This document shows positions 1-8,499 of a stretch of 64,000 nt of DNA, piece by piece. The first letter of the stretch is position 1. Each line of letters begins with the position of its first letter. The DNA comes from Paenibacillus pasadenensis (GTDB lineage: Bacteria; Bacillota; Bacilli; Paenibacillales; Paenibacillaceae), in the NCBI RefSeq assembly GCF_023715725.1, contig NZ_JAMBOT010000001.1:434001-498000 (forward strand), given 5' to 3'. The notes under the pieces were generated by a model. That model was given only the letters and a program-made list of their open reading frames with translations, was not told where the DNA came from and ran no database searches. Made by a program: the position numbers and the translations under genes.

Positions 1-130
1 AACCGGCTTCAATCGTATGTATGACTTTATAGGAATTGTTGGCTGCGCCGCTTTGGCAAGCGGTTGAGATAAGCAATAAAAACAAGCCTGCAGCGAACAT
101 ACCGCCGCTCTTTTTCAATGACCGTTTCAC
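1..130 (-). CDS. Lipoprotein, N-terminal part only (runs off the window)
   Basis: The first 43 residues are visible; the rest lies before base 1. The start is GTG at 130-128, eight bases after an AAAGGGG ribosome binding site. The sequence opens with basic residues (VKRSLKKSG), then a hydrophobic stretch (FAAGLFLLLIS) and a lipobox-like STAC, so it should be exported, cut before Cys and lipid-anchored on the outer face of the membrane. The mature part starts CQSGAANNSYKV and does not identify a family. A cre-like site lies about 45 bases upstream, which would fit a carbon-regulated solute-binding or surface protein, but that is inference. Confidence 0.65.
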   Translation of the reverse strand, partial: MKRSLKKSGGMFAAGLFLLLISTACQSGAANNSYKVIHTIEAG

Positions 131-174
131 CCATGACACCCCTTTGCAAAACGAAGAGAATGGTTGAATATTAA

Positions 175-189
175 ATGAAAGCGTTTCCC
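175..189. promoter_or_regulatory. cre-like site (CcpA operator candidate)
   Basis: ATGAAAGCGTTTCCC matches the catabolite-responsive element consensus WTGNAANCGNWNNCW at all but the last base. It lies in the 247-base gap between the leftward lipoprotein and the rightward SRAP gene, closer to the lipoprotein, with a TAATAT-like -10 just downstream of it on the minus strand. Carbon control of the lipoprotein is inferred from position. Apart from this site and the SRAP ribosome binding site nothing else was recognised in this gap. Confidence 0.45.
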
Positions 190-377
190 AAAAATAACTT
201 AGCCGATGTTGAGTTCCTCCGTTTCCTGATATACGTTAACTATTCCACATTTTGTTTATCGATCCTCCCAGAATATCAATCGCCTATTCCCGTTGTTATT
301 GCCTCATCCGCTTCGCCAAAGGCCGGCTTGCCGCTATAATGGAAAAAGCAGCTTTGCAAAGGAGGAGGCGAACCGCT

Positions 378-1070
378 ATGTGCGGACGATATACGTTAGT
401 CATCTCGCTCGAGGAGCTTATGCTTCGTTTTTTCATAGGCGAAACGGCGCTTCCGTTTCACGGCCCGCAGTACAATATCGCTCCGGGGCAAATGGTTCTT
501 GCCGTCATTTCCGATGGCAAGCAGAACCGGCTTGGCGAGCTGAAGTGGGGGCTGGTGCCGCCTTGGGCTGACGATCCCAAAATCGGCAGCCGCATGCTGA
601 ATGCACGCGCCGAAACCGCTTCGTCCAAACCCGCTTTTCGCGAGGCGCTGCGCCGCAAACGATGCCTTATTCCAGCAGACGGCTTCTACGAATGGCAAGC
701 ATCTGAGGACGGCAAACAACCGATGCGCATTACGCTGAACAACGGGGAGCCTTTTGCCATGGCCGGACTTTATGAAACCTGGATTTCTCCCACGGGAGAA
801 AAGCTGTCCACCTGTACCGTGCTGACGACGGAACCAAACGAGCTGATGCGCTCGATCCACAACCGGATGCCGGTCATTCTCCGCCGCGAGGACGAGCCGT
901 TATGGCTAGATCGCAGCATTCAGGACCCCGTCAAGCTGGAGCAGATGCTGATTCCTTTTCCAGCGGAGGAGATGACTGCGTACCGGGTAGGACGCGAGGT
1001 CGGCAGCGTGCGCCACGATTCTCCGGCCTGCATCGAGCCGCTTGTTCTCCCTGACTCGCTTATCGAGTAG
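378..1070 (+). CDS. SRAP (YedK/HMCES-type) abasic-site DNA-protein crosslink protein
   Basis: Protein of 230 residues starting MCGRYTL. The ATG at 378 is chosen because family proteins expose Cys2 after removal of Met1, and a GGAGGAGG ribosome binding site sits just before it; the longer upstream reading frame has no such support. Visible family residues are Cys2, Asn75 in MLNARAET, Glu105 in GFYEW and His161 in HNRMP, the set known in YedK and HMCES to form and resolve a thiazolidine crosslink with abasic sites in single-stranded DNA. The family protects abasic sites at replication forks and in bacteria is often linked to SOS loci. No SOS box was noticed here. It is a single gene with a shared terminator downstream. 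Confidence 0.93.
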   Translation: MCGRYTLVISLEELMLRFFIGETALPFHGPQYNIAPGQMVLAVISDGKQNRLGELKWGLVPPWADDPKIGSRMLNARAETASSKPAFREALRRKRCLIPADGFYEWQASEDGKQPMRITLNNGEPFAMAGLYETWISPTGEKLSTCTVLTTEPNELMRSIHNRMPVILRREDEPLWLDRSIQDPVKLEQMLIPFPAEEMTAYRVGREVGSVRHDSPACIEPLVLPDSLIE

Positions 1071-1236
1071 GGCTTACTCGCAAGCCTATGCACAGCGGAT
1101 CTTAGACGGACCTACTCCGGTAATGTCTAACAGCGGAGGAGCCCAAGCAGCGGCAAACTGGCCCTTTCTCGAATTGCCCGCATGCCTGCATGCGCCGGCT
1201 TATTTTTTTATGACTCAAGCCGCTCGGCCTAACGGC

Positions 1237-1280
1237 AAAAAGCTTCCGGTTTCGTCTGTCCACGAAATCGGAAGCTTTTT
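1237..1280. terminator. Bidirectional rho-independent terminator between the SRAP and dioxygenase genes
   Basis: A 12-base arm, AAAAAGCTTCCG, recurs inverted after a short loop and ends in TTTTT, with an A-run on the other side. It can stop both the rightward SRAP transcript and the leftward dioxygenase transcript. Confidence 0.8.
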
Positions 1281-1297
1281 GATTTAGCCCAATCGGC

Positions 1298-2239
1298 TCA
1301 AGCGCTGGCAGAATCTGGCTGCGTCTGCAGCCGAGGCGCAGAAGCGCTGCGGACGCGGCTCCGCTCGCCCTGCGCGCTGACAGGAATATCTCCGGCGAGC
1401 GTCACCCGGCGCACGATGCGATGCTGGCGGCCGTAGTCGTTCACCGCCACATGCTGCGTCGCACGGTTATCCCAGATTACGACGTCGCCTTCCTCCCAGC
1501 GCCAGCGGACCGTATGGTTTAGCCGGGTAATATGCTCTTGGAAAAGCTGCAGCAGATGGTCGGACGCTGACGCCGAAACGTTCAGAATGCGCTTGGCAAA
1601 ATTGCCGAGCAGCAGCGATTTTTCCCCGGAATCCGGCAGCACCCGAACAAGCGGATGCTCCGTTTCGTATACCGTCGATGCAAATACATTCCGGTAATTC
1701 CGTTCCTCCGTCACGGCAATTCCTTTGCGCTCAGCCGATACCGCATAGTCAAAATCATTACTGTGCAGCGCCCACAAACTCTCCGCCAGCACTTTTAATT
1801 CCTGAGGCAGGCTATTGTAAGCGGCCACTGTGTTGGCCCAAATTGTATCTCCGCCCGCTCCCGGCGCCACAACCGAGCGCAGAATAGAGGCTGACGGGTA
1901 CTCATCCACAAACGTGACGTCCGTATGCCACTGATCCGCTCGGCCGCCATGATGCGAATCCAGCTCCAAAATATAACCTGAGCCAGCCTTTACAGGGACC
2001 GTAGGATGCGCGAACGGCTGTCCAAGCAGCGCGGCGAACGCCTCCTGCCCTTCATCGTCCAGATGGTTCTGTCCGCGAAAAAACAGCACCTTGTGCCGGG
2101 CCAAAGTCTCCCGCAGCAGACGGATTTGCTCTTCGTTCAACTTCCCGGACAGCTCTGCTCCAACGATCTCCGCCCCCGTCTCCGGTGTAATGGGATGAAT
2201 TTCCCACTCTGCTTCTTTGCATGTCTTCTGCTCGCTCAT
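1298..2239 (-). CDS. TauD/TfdA family Fe(II)/2-oxoglutarate-dependent dioxygenase
   Basis: Protein of 313 residues. The start MSEQKT is preferred over an ATG three codons upstream because AAGGAGG abuts that one but is nine bases from this one. The iron-binding facial triad of the family is visible: HxD in QWHTDVTF (His105, Asp107) and a distal His263 in NRATQHVAVND, followed by the 2-oxoglutarate-binding arginine region HRIVRRV. The enzymes oxidise a substrate with O2 and 2-oxoglutarate in the cytoplasm; E. coli TauD releases sulfite from taurine. No sulfonate transporter or ssu/tau gene lies next to it, so the substrate is unknown. The C-terminal 25 residues are a basic, Ser/Ala-rich tail not needed for the fold. 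Confidence 0.88.
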   Translation of the reverse strand: MSEQKTCKEAEWEIHPITPETGAEIVGAELSGKLNEEQIRLLRETLARHKVLFFRGQNHLDDEGQEAFAALLGQPFAHPTVPVKAGSGYILELDSHHGGRADQWHTDVTFVDEYPSASILRSVVAPGAGGDTIWANTVAAYNSLPQELKVLAESLWALHSNDFDYAVSAERKGIAVTEERNYRNVFASTVYETEHPLVRVLPDSGEKSLLLGNFAKRILNVSASASDHLLQLFQEHITRLNHTVRWRWEEGDVVIWDNRATQHVAVNDYGRQHRIVRRVTLAGDIPVSAQGERSRVRSASAPRLQTQPDSASA

Positions 2240-2274
2240 CCTTTTCATCCTCCTTGGCCTGCCCGGAAGGGATT

Positions 2275-2321
2275 AAAACGCCAAAAGGCCCACCGCAGCT
2301 CCTGTACGCTGCAATGGACCT
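2275..2321 (-). terminator. Terminator downstream of the methyltransferase gene
   Basis: On the minus strand a GCAGC/GCTGC stem, extended by AGGTCC/GGGCCT, is followed by CTTTTGGCGTTTT. It lies between the methyltransferase and the dioxygenase start, so it separates the two leftward genes or attenuates read-through. Confidence 0.5.
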
Positions 2322-2473
2322 CCAGTTGGACCGGCGGGTCTATCCCCTGTATTCCAGGCGGAATATCTATATTTACTTTTTCAGCTTATCATAAGTGTGC
2401 TGCGTCGGCAACAGGTGATGATGGAGAACTATACTTCGGAAGGCCCTGTTTGGCCCTAAAAGTATCGTACTCT

Positions 2474-3283
2474 TCAACGATTCGGCTTACGCGCAGCCAG
2501 CACAAATCGATGGCAGGTTACGTCCAGCCAGCCCTCTGCCGCAAAACGGCGATGCAGCTCCGACAGCTGCGGCTTATACGTATTCACGCTGAAATTCTCA
2601 ATCTGCCATTCAACAATGCTCAAATAGAAGATCATTGCCCCGAGATCATGGAACCGGGTATGCACAAATGCCTCGTCTCCCCACAGCAGCTCCAGCCCGG
2701 CCTCGCTTAATCCTTTTTGCGCCGACTCCAGCGACCAGTTATAATAAGGCGGCATCGGCGCGCCAAGCCAGTGATTAAAGTCCTCGTCGTTGCGCCCTCC
2801 AGCCTGCTGGGTAATGAATACGCCTCCTGGCTTTAACAGCCTTGCCACCTCATCCGGGCTAAACGATTCATGACGGTTAATGATCAGCTCCAGCGAGCTG
2901 TCCGGCAGCGGCAGATTTTCATCATCGTGTACCCCGATTACGGTCACACCTTCGGGCTTCAGATTTGTTTGCGCAACGGGTATATTCGGAACATACCCCT
3001 CGGTAGCCCAGGTTTGAGCCGGCAAAGGCTTTAATCGCAGCAGAAATTCCCCGCCTCCCGTCCCCATGTCCAACATGGATGACGCTTTTTTCAAATAGGG
3101 ATGAAGCAAATTGCGGTAACACCATGGGAGCGGTGCTTCCGACATCCTTCCGCTCCCCGTAAGATAGTCAAAATCCCAGCCCGTAAATCCGTCCGCAATC
3201 TCGGCAAGGAACTCCTCTAAATCCGGCTGCACCCGTGGAAGCTGCCGATCCCGAGCCGGGCTGCTGTTGTTTCCGCTCTCCAT
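2474..3283 (-). CDS. Class I SAM-dependent methyltransferase
   Basis: Protein of 269 residues. The SAM-binding motif I appears as SMLDMGTGGGEF near residue 75, followed by an acidic post-I region and a HESFSPDEVARLLKPGGVFITQQ stretch typical of the central Rossmann sheet of methyltransferase type 11/25 proteins. The start has an AGGAGG about eleven bases upstream. The substrate cannot be read from the sequence; the domain resembles small-molecule or rRNA-type methyltransferases without a diagnostic catalytic motif. It is transcribed leftward after the tandem acetyltransferase gene with a 63-base gap, so the two may share a transcript. Confidence 0.8.
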   Translation of the reverse strand: MESGNNSSPARDRQLPRVQPDLEEFLAEIADGFTGWDFDYLTGSGRMSEAPLPWCYRNLLHPYLKKASSMLDMGTGGGEFLLRLKPLPAQTWATEGYVPNIPVAQTNLKPEGVTVIGVHDDENLPLPDSSLELIINRHESFSPDEVARLLKPGGVFITQQAGGRNDEDFNHWLGAPMPPYYNWSLESAQKGLSEAGLELLWGDEAFVHTRFHDLGAMIFYLSIVEWQIENFSVNTYKPQLSELHRRFAAEGWLDVTCHRFVLAARKPNR

Positions 3284-3346
3284 AATGGACCATTCCTCCT
3301 GTAAAATAAGCTGGACATCCTCTTCATTTCCATCACACCCTGCAAG

Positions 3347-4303
3347 TTAAACCTTTATGAAATGACCTCTCGCTTTCAGCTCTTTTCGCATCTTGATTCC
3401 TGCCAGCGGCACTCCGTCCGGACCGTTCATCCGCTTTAAGCCGCAGGGCTCCCAGCCTAAACCGTTATACAGCAGCAGTGCGCGCGTATTGGGATTATGG
3501 CAAATTAGATACAGCTCATGAGCGCCTAGCTGTTCTTCGGCTAGCCTGCATAGCTCGAGCAAAAGACCCTGAGCCGCGCCTTTTCCGCGAAAAATGGGAT
3601 TAACGATGACGTTTCCAATCCACAGCTGGCCCTCGAACTCAAATATATTGGCGTAAGCGGCTCGCAAACCTGCTGCATCTAAAAGCACCGTAGGGAACTG
3701 GCGAATTGCCGCCCGCTCCCGGAGCTCATCCGCATCCAGCGGCCAAGAACCGGACGGAAACAAATAATACGCTTCTTCTCGGCTCTGAGGCCAGAGCGCA
3801 ATGGCTTCAAAATCCAAGTCCTCTGCCGTACGGCTGGCATAAGGGCGAAGCTCGCAGCGAAAACGCTCCTTGCCGGGATATTTTTCTCCAAGGTTAATGA
3901 TGGTGCAGCCCGTACGGCGGTAAAAGGCAACTGCTTCTGCATCGGTTTCTGCAACCAGCACGGCTGCTCCCGACTTCTGCAAAACCTGGTGCAGCAGCAC
4001 GGTACCAATACCCTGCCGCTCGAATTCCGGAGCTACCGCCAGATGCAGCAGCTCAACTTTCCCGGGCGCGGTTATCGTTTCATCGGGTTCTGCTTCTTGC
4101 ATCATGCGCCAACCGGCCAGCCCGGCCAGCTTGTCTCCAAAGCAAAGCGCATCCAGCGTTAGTCCGCTCTCCGTACGGTACCGGTCAAGCAGCGCAGCAG
4201 CACGGCTCGCATCAAAAAGACAGCGCGCAAGTAAAAGCTCCAGCTCCGCCTTCCAACTTGCCTCGCTCAAAGGACGCTTCCAGCTCCAGTGCTCTATGCG
4301 CAT
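3347..4303 (-). CDS. Protein with two GNAT acetyltransferase domains in tandem
   Basis: Protein of 318 residues, about twice the size of a single GNAT domain. The first half holds a motif A-like VAPEFERQGIGTVLL (about residues 90-105, acetyl-CoA pyrophosphate loop Q/RxxGxG/A) and the second a comparable VNPIFRGKGAAQGLLLEL near residue 235, followed by NTRALLLYNGLGW. Both halves could therefore bind acetyl-CoA, though the second loop ends GKGAAQ. The ATG at 4303 has GGGGGA six to seven bases upstream and is preferred over a TTG two codons before. GNAT proteins acetylate amines on small molecules, antibiotics or protein N-termini; the substrate here is unknown. Confidence 0.85.
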   Translation of the reverse strand: MRIEHWSWKRPLSEASWKAELELLLARCLFDASRAAALLDRYRTESGLTLDALCFGDKLAGLAGWRMMQEAEPDETITAPGKVELLHLAVAPEFERQGIGTVLLHQVLQKSGAAVLVAETDAEAVAFYRRTGCTIINLGEKYPGKERFRCELRPYASRTAEDLDFEAIALWPQSREEAYYLFPSGSWPLDADELRERAAIRQFPTVLLDAAGLRAAYANIFEFEGQLWIGNVIVNPIFRGKGAAQGLLLELCRLAEEQLGAHELYLICHNPNTRALLLYNGLGWEPCGLKRMNGPDGVPLAGIKMRKELKARGHFIKV

Positions 4304-4383
4304 GCACAATCCCCCGTTCCTATTATTTATTCAATAACAAATATTAACATAAAATCCTTTAATACACTTGGGTGAAAACAAGT

Positions 4384-4422
4384 ATAAAAACAGCCCCAGT
4401 CTCTGTTGTAGAGACTTGAGGC
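4384..4422 (-). terminator. Terminator of the YeiH-type gene
   Basis: On the minus strand AGCCTCAAGTCTC pairs with GAGACTGGGGCT across a five-base loop and is followed by GTTTTTAT, just after the stop of the leftward gene at 4446. Confidence 0.75.
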
Positions 4423-4445
4423 TCCTCATGTTTTAAACCGATTTT

Positions 4446-5690
4446 TCAACCCGCCAGTCCAAAAGCCTTCACCAGGAACAGCCCCAGCACAGCCAACACG
4501 ATCGAGCCGGCCAGTCCCGCAAGAAATACTTTGCCGCCAAGCCGGCGGAATACGCGAAAATCTACGCCTAAGCCAAGACCTGCCATAGCCATCGCAATCA
4601 GCAGGTAAGCAGCGGCCACCATGCCGTCGGCAACCGATTGCGGCACTACGCCAAGCGTATTTACGCCGCTCATCGCCAAAAATCCGAAAATAAACCAAGG
4701 TACCGGGATCGGCTCACGCTTCAAATTTCCTTGCACCGCTTCGCCATTTTCACCAGCAGCCATACGACGTCCGCGAGCCGCGCGCTGCGCCCATACGCCA
4801 AGCAGCAGCGCAACCGGCACGAGCATCGCCACTCTCGCCAGCTTGACGAGAATTGCCATATCTAGAGCCTCCCGGCCCATCGGGGCAGCCGCAGCCAGCA
4901 CATGAGCTACCTCATGCAGCGTCGAGCCCGCCCATGCCCCGTAGCCAAGCGTACCCAACTGCAATACCGGATAAAGCAGCGTATATGCCACGGTGAAAAT
5001 GGTGCCCAGGATCGCCACCACAGCCGCCGCCACTGCCGTTTCCTCATGCCGCGCCTTCAATTGCGGCGATATAGCCGCTACCGCAGCAGCGCCGCAAATG
5101 GCCGTGCCGCAGGCGGTGAGCATGCCGAGATTACGCCCGGCGCCAAGCTTGGTCGCGATCCAGAACACAACCGGAATCGTAACCGCGATATGAATTGCAT
5201 CGATGAGCAGAACCTGCGGTCCCGCTTTGGCAATATCCATTAGGTTCAGCCGCATGCCGAGTAAAATAATGCCTAGCCGCAGCAGCTGGCGGGAGGAAAA
5301 AGCGATGCCTGCCGACGCAGCCTGCGGCACTCCGCCTCGCAGCTCGCGGTAGGCCATGCCAAGCAGAATGGCCAGTACAAGCGGGCCGAGCACGCCAAGT
5401 CCGGGCACACCGGCGAGCAGACGCGCGGTGAATGCAAGCAGCGCCGTGAGAAGGAGTCCGGGCAGCAAACCCGGCTTGCGCAGAAAGCTGGCTGCGTTTT
5501 GAAAAAGCCTCTGTCCCATGGAGCCTGCAAGATTCTTGTCTGCTTCAGGGCTGGCCGCACCGGCTGCTCTAGCCGCCGCAGCACCGTTCACCGGGCTTAT
5601 TTCTGCTGCTTTGCCGCTCCGGTCCATCCATCCTTGACCTGCTGTTTTGCTGCTCCATTTGCCCGCCAGGTTAACAACCGATTTTGCCAT
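4446..5690 (-). CDS. YeiH / UPF0324 family membrane protein (putative exporter)
   Basis: Protein of 414 residues. MAKSVVNL at 5690 is chosen because GGAGGAGGAG lies just upstream; an ATG 30 codons earlier has no ribosome binding site. After a charged, Ala-rich N-terminal region of about 65 residues come roughly ten hydrophobic segments, including the family's conserved motifs LGMRLNL, TACGTAICGAAAVAA and the GSTLHEVAHVLAA region. This family (Cons_hypoth698) is annotated as a putative sulfate or sulfur-compound exporter, which is weakly supported. The N-terminal soluble extension is longer than usual. A LysR regulator of the type that often pairs with YeiH genes lies 35 kb away, not adjacent. 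Confidence 0.85.
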   Translation of the reverse strand: MAKSVVNLAGKWSSKTAGQGWMDRSGKAAEISPVNGAAAARAAGAASPEADKNLAGSMGQRLFQNAASFLRKPGLLPGLLLTALLAFTARLLAGVPGLGVLGPLVLAILLGMAYRELRGGVPQAASAGIAFSSRQLLRLGIILLGMRLNLMDIAKAGPQVLLIDAIHIAVTIPVVFWIATKLGAGRNLGMLTACGTAICGAAAVAAISPQLKARHEETAVAAAVVAILGTIFTVAYTLLYPVLQLGTLGYGAWAGSTLHEVAHVLAAAAPMGREALDMAILVKLARVAMLVPVALLLGVWAQRAARGRRMAAGENGEAVQGNLKREPIPVPWFIFGFLAMSGVNTLGVVPQSVADGMVAAAYLLIAMAMAGLGLGVDFRVFRRLGGKVFLAGLAGSIVLAVLGLFLVKAFGLAG

Positions 5691-5815
5691 CCGCTCTCCT
5701 CCTCCCGCCGCTTGTTTTGTTGCCTTAACTATAGAGCAGCAGCGGGAATATGTGAAATCCGGATCTTGTATGCGATTCATTAGAAAATCTTATGCGTAGT
5801 TCAAACTTCCCCACA

Positions 5816-5845
5816 GAAAAAAAACCGTCCCATTAAAGGGACGGC
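5816..5845 (-). terminator. Terminator of spoVIF
   Basis: Minus-strand stem CCGTCCC/GGGACGG with a six-base loop followed by a run of eight T residues, about 85 bases after the spoVIF stop. Confidence 0.85.
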
Positions 5846-5929
5846 AGAAGTAAAATAAGCGCCATATTTCAAGCTAGCAGCGCTGCAGGCGGCAGCAGTC
5901 TAAGTAAGATTCCTCTCAGAAGGACAAAA

Positions 5930-6217
5930 CTAGCGGAACATCCCCCAAAGCTTGATCAAATGGAAGGTGTTGTTTGGATCAATTTTTTGGGAAAGGACGA
6001 ACTGAATAAGCTGTTCCTCCTGCGCTGGCGTGAGCTTCTCCTGCAAAATAACGGCTGCGCTTTTCACCAGCTTCTGTACCTTGCCGCGGTCTGCCAGATC
6101 GTACTTGGTCAGCCCGTTTACCAGCATCGAGATCCGTTCCTTGATGGCGGGATTTTTCATTTTCAGCTTGACGCGTTCCACGAATTCGGGCCGAATCCCA
6201 TATTTGACGTAGCTCAT
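5930..6217 (-). CDS. spoVIF: SpoVIF-type spore coat assembly protein (stage VI sporulation protein F)
   Basis: Small protein of 95 residues, rich in Lys, Leu and Gln, with the arrangement MKNPAIKERI...LVNGLTKYDL...LVQKLVKSA and a short C-terminal part ending LIKLWGMFR. The size and pattern match SpoVIF of Bacillus, made in the mother cell late in sporulation and needed for proper assembly of spore coat proteins. The chosen ATG follows GGAGG by twelve bases, slightly long; the upstream in-frame extension has no support. The assignment is strengthened by a full sigma-K promoter match 55 bases upstream, since B. subtilis spoVIF is a sigma-K gene. Family recognition is by eye. Confidence 0.75.
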   Translation of the reverse strand: MSYVKYGIRPEFVERVKLKMKNPAIKERISMLVNGLTKYDLADRGKVQKLVKSAAVILQEKLTPAQEEQLIQFVLSQKIDPNNTFHLIKLWGMFR

Positions 6218-6271
6218 GCAGTAAAGGCACCTCCATCGGTTTGGTCGGGCGAGCGCCCATAACCATCGATG

Positions 6272-6298
6272 TACTATATGCCTCAATCCGGCAAGAGT
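6272..6298 (-). promoter_or_regulatory. Sigma-K-type promoter for spoVIF
   Basis: On the minus strand AC, sixteen bases, then CATATAGTA, which fits the sigma-K consensus AC-N16/17-CATANNNTA exactly. It lies 55 bases before the spoVIF start codon. The remaining bases up to recG (to 6435) hold no other recognised feature. Confidence 0.55.
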
Positions 6299-6435
6299 TG
6301 CCTAACGTCCGGCATCCTGGCAATCCTGTATATAGCCGCTGAACAGCACCTGTTGCATTCAAAGTGGAATTCAACGTCCGCGAGTGTGGCTGCAACAAAG
6401 GCTGATGGATCGCTTGCGGTCTCTCCAGATGAAGA

Positions 6436-8499
6436 CTAGTCCAGCTGTTCGCCCTGAAAAATCTGATCCTTAGCCAGCATCGCCCGCAAAGAGGCGTATT
6501 CATCCGCGCTCCAGAAGTCGCCTTCAGCCGCCAGCTCCGCTGCATCCTCGCGCGCCGCCTCCAGCACGGCAAAGTCGGAGGCCATGTCAGCCAGCTTAAA
6601 ATCCGGCATGCCGCTTTGTTTGGTGCCAAAAAAGTCGCCTGGGCCGCGCAGCTCCAGATCGCGCCTGGCAACCTCGAAGCCGTCGTCTGTCTCCTGCATG
6701 ACGGCCATTCGCTCCTTACCCGTTTCGGTTTTGGGATCGGCGACAAGAATGCAAAAAGAAGCATGCGCGCCGCGCCCTACGCGCCCGCGCAGCTGATGCA
6801 GCTGGGACAATCCAAACCGCTCGGCGTCCATTATGATCATAAGCGTCGCATTCGGAACGTCGACACCAACCTCAACGACGGTCGTGGACACTAACACCTG
6901 GATGTCGTTTGTGCTGAACGCGCCCATCACCTCGTCCTTTTCGGACGTCGTCATACGGCCGTGAAGAAGGCCGATTTTCAAATCGGGAAAAGCCTGCTGC
7001 AGCTGCACAAACTGATCGATCGCATTTTGCACATCCAGCTTTTCCGACTCCTCAATGAGCGGGCAAATGACATAGGCCTGGCGTCCGGCTTCCGTCTCAC
7101 GGCGAATAAAGCCGTACACACGTTCCATCATCGCGTGTTTGACCCAATAGGTTTGAATCGGAATCCGTCCCTTCGGGCGTTCCTTAATCGTAGAAACATC
7201 CATGTCGCCAAACGCCGTAATAGCCAGCGTACGCGGAATTGGGGTTGCGGTCATCGTCAGCACGTCAGGGCTTGGCCCTTTGCGCCGCAGCACGCTCCGC
7301 TGATTGACGCCGAAACGATGCTGCTCATCGGTGACGACAAGGCCGAGCGAGCGGAAAATGACATCGTCCTGAATAAGCGCATGCGTACCGATCAGCACGT
7401 CGATCAAGCCCATTTGCAGCCCGGCCAGCAGATCGCGGCGTTTGCGCTCGCCGACACTGCCGGTCAGCAGCCCCGTTTGTACTCCAGCCCCCTCAAATAA
7501 CCGGGTCAGGGAGCGCATATGCTGCTCGGCAAGAATTTCCGTCGGCACCATAAGCGCCCCTTGATGGCCCGCCTTAACGGCAGCCAGCAGCCCGATGGCG
7601 GCTACGACCGTTTTGCCCGCGCCGACATCTCCCTGCAGCAGCCGGTTCATCGCAAAAGGCTGGCGCATATCCGCCAATATTTCGTTCACGACTTTTTTCT
7701 GTGCATCCGTCAGCTCAAATGGCAGCGAAGCGGCAAACTGCCGGATAATATCCGGGTCGACGCGATGGATAATGCCGTCCGCCTTACGGCGGTTGAGCAT
7801 CCGGTAAGCCTGCAGCTTGAGCTGAAACAGAAACAGCTCTTCGTAAACGAGTCTTCTGCGCGCTCCCTGCCCATCCTTGGGATCTTCAGGGTGATGGATG
7901 TGAAACACGGCTTCCTGGCGCTCCATGAGCCGGTACTTTCGGACAAGCCTTTCCGGCAGGTTCTCACTCAGCATAGGCCCGTACTGCTGAAGCGCCTGGC
8001 GAATCGTTTTGCGCATCCAGGCTTGAGTAATTCCGCCGCCGACCGAATATACCGGCTGCAAGGTGCCGGTTTTGGCTGTTCCTTTATCCGGGAATTCGGA
8101 ATCCGTCACCGTAATATGCATGCGGCGGGCATCCCATTTGCCGGTGAGCGTAATGTCGCGGCCAAGCTGCAGCTGGTCCTTGATAAACATCCGGTTGAAC
8201 CACACTGCCGTTATAAGCTGGCCGTCGACTTCTGTTTTAACTGTTATTCTCGCTTTGCCTTTGCCAAACCGCGCAACCATCGGCAAACCGCGGATTACAC
8301 CCTGGACCGTAATTTTTTCTCCATCCTTCACTTCCGCCAGTGAGCGCAGCCGGTAATCCTCATAACGGAACGGGAAATAATTAAGCAAATCCAGAACGGT
8401 ATAGATGCCAAAGGCGTGAAGCTCCTGCTCCTTCGGAGCGCTCACGCCTTTGATCTGCCTCAGCGGGATGGCGTCCAGCGAGGCGGAGGGAATATTCAT
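6436..8499 (-). CDS. recG: ATP-dependent DNA helicase RecG
   Basis: Full-length protein of 687 residues, typical for RecG. Order: N-terminal wedge with an OB fold (about 55-150), then superfamily 2 helicase lobes with Walker A GDVGAGKT at 290-297, DEQH at 391-394, TMTATPIPRTLA, and the C-terminal motif with QLRGRVGRG. RecG remodels stalled forks and Holliday junctions by branch migration. There is no clear ribosome binding site: the ATG overlaps the stop of degV by four bases (ATGA), so translation is probably coupled. It is the last gene of the leftward yloU-yloV-degV-recG unit. Confidence 0.97.
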   Translation of the reverse strand: MNIPSASLDAIPLRQIKGVSAPKEQELHAFGIYTVLDLLNYFPFRYEDYRLRSLAEVKDGEKITVQGVIRGLPMVARFGKGKARITVKTEVDGQLITAVWFNRMFIKDQLQLGRDITLTGKWDARRMHITVTDSEFPDKGTAKTGTLQPVYSVGGGITQAWMRKTIRQALQQYGPMLSENLPERLVRKYRLMERQEAVFHIHHPEDPKDGQGARRRLVYEELFLFQLKLQAYRMLNRRKADGIIHRVDPDIIRQFAASLPFELTDAQKKVVNEILADMRQPFAMNRLLQGDVGAGKTVVAAIGLLAAVKAGHQGALMVPTEILAEQHMRSLTRLFEGAGVQTGLLTGSVGERKRRDLLAGLQMGLIDVLIGTHALIQDDVIFRSLGLVVTDEQHRFGVNQRSVLRRKGPSPDVLTMTATPIPRTLAITAFGDMDVSTIKERPKGRIPIQTYWVKHAMMERVYGFIRRETEAGRQAYVICPLIEESEKLDVQNAIDQFVQLQQAFPDLKIGLLHGRMTTSEKDEVMGAFSTNDIQVLVSTTVVEVGVDVPNATLMIIMDAERFGLSQLHQLRGRVGRGAHASFCILVADPKTETGKERMAVMQETDDGFEVARRDLELRGPGDFFGTKQSGMPDFKLADMASDFAVLEAAREDAAELAAEGDFWSADEYASLRAMLAKDQIFQGEQLD

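Noticed and set aside
1042..1287. 81-codon plus-strand frame after the SRAP gene
   Set aside because: It begins inside the SRAP gene and ends in the terminator hairpin; no ribosome binding site.
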